Positions 5,815-7,535 of a stretch of DNA of 7,535 nucleotides are shown piece by piece. The translations under genes were made by a program, and so were the position numbers. Positions within the stretch are counted from its first letter, which is position 1. Every line of letters starts with the position of its first letter. Under the pieces are notes generated by a model. It had not been told where the DNA came from, did no database searches, and saw only the letters and a program-made list of their open reading frames with translations. This DNA is from JAOZHU01 sp964506435 (lineage in GTDB: Archaea > Thermoproteota > Bathyarchaeia > Bathyarchaeales > Bathycorpusculaceae), in assembly GCA_964506435.1 (NCBI GenBank), contig CAZDLK010000064.1:1-7535 (forward strand). Reading direction: 5' to 3'.

Positions 5815-5822
5815 TATTAATA
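5815..5822. promoter_or_regulatory. Palindromic TATA-like box TATTAATA between divergent operons
   Basis: TATTAATA is its own reverse complement. On the minus strand transcription would start near 5792, giving a short leader that contains the GGAGGT at 5785-5780; this fits the DUF39 operon well. On plus it would start near 5844, about 70 bases before the phosphatase ATG, although AT-rich runs nearer (5841-5854, 5870-5875) could serve that gene instead. Confidence 0.4.
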
Positions 5823-5905
5823 CCTTGCGGGATTTTGCAGTTTAAGTTTATTAGAAGTTTAGTGGAGTCTTTATCAGTTTGGACGCACATACGAATGGGC
5901 AAGAA

Positions 5906-5909
5906 GGAG
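5906..5909 (+). promoter_or_regulatory. Ribosome binding site GGAG of the phosphatase gene
   Basis: GGAG lies 6 bases before the ATG at 5916. It selects this start over the in-frame ATG codons at 5895 and 5703, neither of which has a comparable site. Confidence 0.6.
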
Positions 5910-5915
5910 CCTCAA

Positions 5916-6758
5916 ATGGAACCTCGCAAAGACTGGTTACAGATTCTTCTCCAGTGCAAAAACAACGTGAAAACGCGGATTCGCCCACTTCTCAAGACAC
6001 TTAGAGAGCCTCAGCCTGACTTAGGCAAAGGCGCAGGCGGCGACCAGATGAAACCAGTAGATTTAGCTGCAGAAAAAGCCATCATCGAAGTGCTGCAGCA
6101 GCATGGCGTTTCGTTTACGCTTGTCAGCGAAGAGACAGGCGTGAAAGAATTCGGCGAAAAGCCCAAGCAATGCTATGTGACTGTTGACCCCGTTGACGGC
6201 ACAACTAACCTTACTCGCGGTCTACCCTTTTATGCTTCGTCCATAGCGGTTTCCGCTGAACCTGTGCTCTCGTCGGTTTACGCGGGTTTGGTGGCAGACC
6301 TCTCTCACGATACTATGTACATGGCGCAAGCGGGCAAAGGTGCCTACCGTGACGGAGAAAAAATAGCGCCTTCTGCAGTGGTGTCGCTTGATGAAGCTTT
6401 GATGGGGTTAGACTTGAACACGTATAGGGTCAGGGAAATTGCGCCGCAAGTGACACGCCTGATTGAAGCGACCAAGCATATTAGGCATTTTGGCGCTAAC
6501 GCGCTTGAGCTTTGCTACGTGGCTGAGGGTTTAACGGATGCTTTCGTGGACATCCGCGGCAAACTTCGAACTACTGACATAGCTGCGGGCTTTCTCATAC
6601 TGCAGGAAGCAGGCGGAATGATTACCACGCCAGAAGGCGAAACGTTGGATGCCAAGTTGGACCCGAAGGAGAAAGTGAAGTTTGTAGCCTCTGGGAACCC
6701 GCAAATTCACAAAACAATCCTAAGCCTAATACAACCAAGAAAGGAAACAAAATGTTAA
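5916..6758 (+). CDS. suhB: Inositol monophosphatase / fructose-1,6-bisphosphatase family enzyme
   Basis: A 280-residue cytoplasmic Mg-dependent sugar phosphatase, normal length for archaeal MJ0109-type enzymes that often act on both inositol-1-phosphate and fructose-1,6-bisphosphate. Metal-site motifs are complete: GGDQMKPVD (42-50 region), SEETG (71-75, the first metal-binding Glu), DPVDGTTN (91-98) and LRTTDIAAGFLILQEAGG (217-234) with the second-site Asp221. The likely role is gluconeogenesis or supply of inositol for membrane lipids; the substrate cannot be settled from sequence. I chose the ATG at 5916 because GGAG stands 6 bases upstream; the ATG at 5895 would add seven residues, and extension to 5703 would run into the coding region of the divergent DUF39 gene. 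The stop overlaps the start of the next gene by 7 bases, so the two are co-transcribed. Confidence 0.88.
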   Translation: MEPRKDWLQILLQCKNNVKTRIRPLLKTLREPQPDLGKGAGGDQMKPVDLAAEKAIIEVLQQHGVSFTLVSEETGVKEFGEKPKQCYVTVDPVDGTTNLTRGLPFYASSIAVSAEPVLSSVYAGLVADLSHDTMYMAQAGKGAYRDGEKIAPSAVVSLDEALMGLDLNTYRVREIAPQVTRLIEATKHIRHFGANALELCYVAEGLTDAFVDIRGKLRTTDIAAGFLILQEAGGMITTPEGETLDAKLDPKEKVKFVASGNPQIHKTILSLIQPRKETKC

Positions 6759-7535
6759 AGTTACTGTTGCCCAGCCCTGCGGCTTTGATAAAAACGGAAA
6801 AAACCAAAACCCTTGTGATAGCTGACCCCCATTTAGGCTGGGAAAATGCGCTTCAAGCAAAAGGCATCCACGTTCCAAGCCAAACATCCAAGCTGCTGCA
6901 GAAACTGGTGGCTCTTCTGTCCAAGTACAAGCCTGACGCGTTGCTGATTCTCGGAGATGTTAAGTATACGGTTGTTAAAGCAGAAGCAGGCGAATGGCAT
7001 GACATACCTGAATTCTTCATTGAACTCAAAAAGCATGTGAACGACATAGCGGTAGTGCGCGGTAACCACGACGCGAACCTTGAGCCTTTGCTTCCTGAAA
7101 ACATAAAGCTGCTTCCAGCAAGCGGCACGGTGGTAGGCGGCGTCGGGTTTTTCCATGGGCACAAGTGGCCTTCGCCCTTGCTTTTGAAGTGTAAAACGCT
7201 GGTTATGGGGCACCTGCATCCCGTAGTGGTTTTCCATGACCCTGCAGGCTTCAAAATAACACGGCAGATATGGGTGAAAGCCCAATGCAATACTGAAGCC
7301 TTAGCTGAGGTGTTTTTGCAGAAGCATGGAGTAAAAATTGAGGGCACGCCAGAAGCTACGGTGAAGAAGCACTACGGTTTCAAGCCGCAAACAACGCAAA
7401 TTTTCATCATGCCTAGCTTCAACGATTTCCTCGGCGGCAGAGCCATAAACGAGACAAGGCAAAGTAAGGAAGTAGAAAGCGAAGCATTAATTGGGCCTGT
7501 CTTGCGGTCGGAAGCTGTGGATGTGGACAACGCGG
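6752..7535 (+). CDS. Metallophosphoesterase, COG1407 type (3' end outside window)
   Basis: The frame is open from ATG at 6752 to the window edge, 261 codons, with no stop. Calcineurin-like phosphoesterase motifs are in order: DPHLGWE (residues 25-31; Asp25 and His27), GDVK (68-71), GNHD (104-107), HGH (135-137) and GHLH (153-156), together a complete two-metal site. The PSFNDFLGGRAIN block (221-233) and GPVLRS (248-253) fit the C-terminal half of COG1407 proteins, the archaeal ICC/PdeM-like group often found beside an Lhr-type helicase. By that resemblance only a few tens of residues remain outside. The substrate is unknown; a role in nucleic acid repair is suggested by that typical neighbourhood, which cannot be checked here. 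AAAGGA stands 7 bases before the ATG and the start overlaps the phosphatase stop (ATGTTAA). Confidence 0.85.
   Translation, partial: MLKLLLPSPAALIKTEKTKTLVIADPHLGWENALQAKGIHVPSQTSKLLQKLVALLSKYKPDALLILGDVKYTVVKAEAGEWHDIPEFFIELKKHVNDIAVVRGNHDANLEPLLPENIKLLPASGTVVGGVGFFHGHKWPSPLLLKCKTLVMGHLHPVVVFHDPAGFKITRQIWVKAQCNTEALAEVFLQKHGVKIEGTPEATVKKHYGFKPQTTQIFIMPSFNDFLGGRAINETRQSKEVESEALIGPVLRSEAVDVDNA

Noticed and set aside
5374..5820. Plus-strand 148-codon frame
   Set aside because: Antisense to the conserved DUF39 coding region and its N-terminal extension; composition is that of a shadow frame.
5703..5915. N-terminal extension of the phosphatase to the ATG at 5703
   Set aside because: It would add 71 hydrophobic and unrelated residues, overlap the DUF39 N-terminus and lacks a ribosome site. 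The start at 5916 has GGAG with good spacing.
6833..7347. Two long minus-strand frames (150 and 164 codons)
   Set aside because: They lie antisense to the metallophosphoesterase, which has all its metal-site motifs in the plus frame.

Overview
The window looks like part of an archaeal chromosome, most likely an uncultivated Bathyarchaeia-type or related lineage; the lineage is an inference from gene content and style and was not tested. Supporting signs are TATA-like boxes about 25 bases before gene starts, a probably leaderless TTG-started gene, GGTGA/GGAG ribosome binding sites, T-run terminators without classical hairpins, and families typical of archaea (DUF39-CBS protein, NIL-domain ferredoxin, UPF0280, MJ0109-type inositol/fructose phosphatase, COG1407 phosphoesterase). 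I see no insertion sequence, CRISPR array, tRNA or rRNA.

Layout. Bases 1-339 (+) hold the C-terminal end of ketol-acid reductoisomerase (ilvC; valine/isoleucine synthesis). A 186-base gap with a T-run terminator, a 7-base direct repeat spaced 21 bases, a 12-bp stem-loop and a TATA-like box leads to 526-1887 (+), an ArsB-type arsenite/anion permease. Facing it is 1985-2839 (-), a protein of four CBS domains. After a 258-base gap comes a tight three-gene minus-strand operon: DUF39-CBS protein (4269-5684, probably extending to about 5777), NIL-domain two-cluster ferredoxin (3815-4261) and a UPF0280 protein (3098-3811). Divergent from it are an inositol monophosphatase/fructose-1,6-bisphosphatase (5916-6758, +) and, overlapping it by 7 bases, a COG1407-type metallophosphoesterase (6752 to the window edge).

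The biological centre is the minus-strand operon. In methanogens, DUF39-CBS and NIL-ferredoxin partners are needed for direct sulfide assimilation into homocysteine from aspartate semialdehyde, and the COG2122/UPF0280 protein has been linked to growth at low sulfide. Here all three are packed into one operon with gaps of 7 and 3 bases, which argues that they work as one pathway. The CBS pair of the related M. jannaschii protein MJ0100 binds S-adenosylmethionine and methylthioadenosine, so the enzyme may sense the end product. The neighbouring four-CBS protein may be a further nucleotide sensor.

The most notable oddity is that the conserved N-terminus of the DUF39 protein continues about 30 codons upstream of its first standard start codon, up to a perfect GGAGGT ribosome binding site, but no ATG, GTG or TTG lies there.
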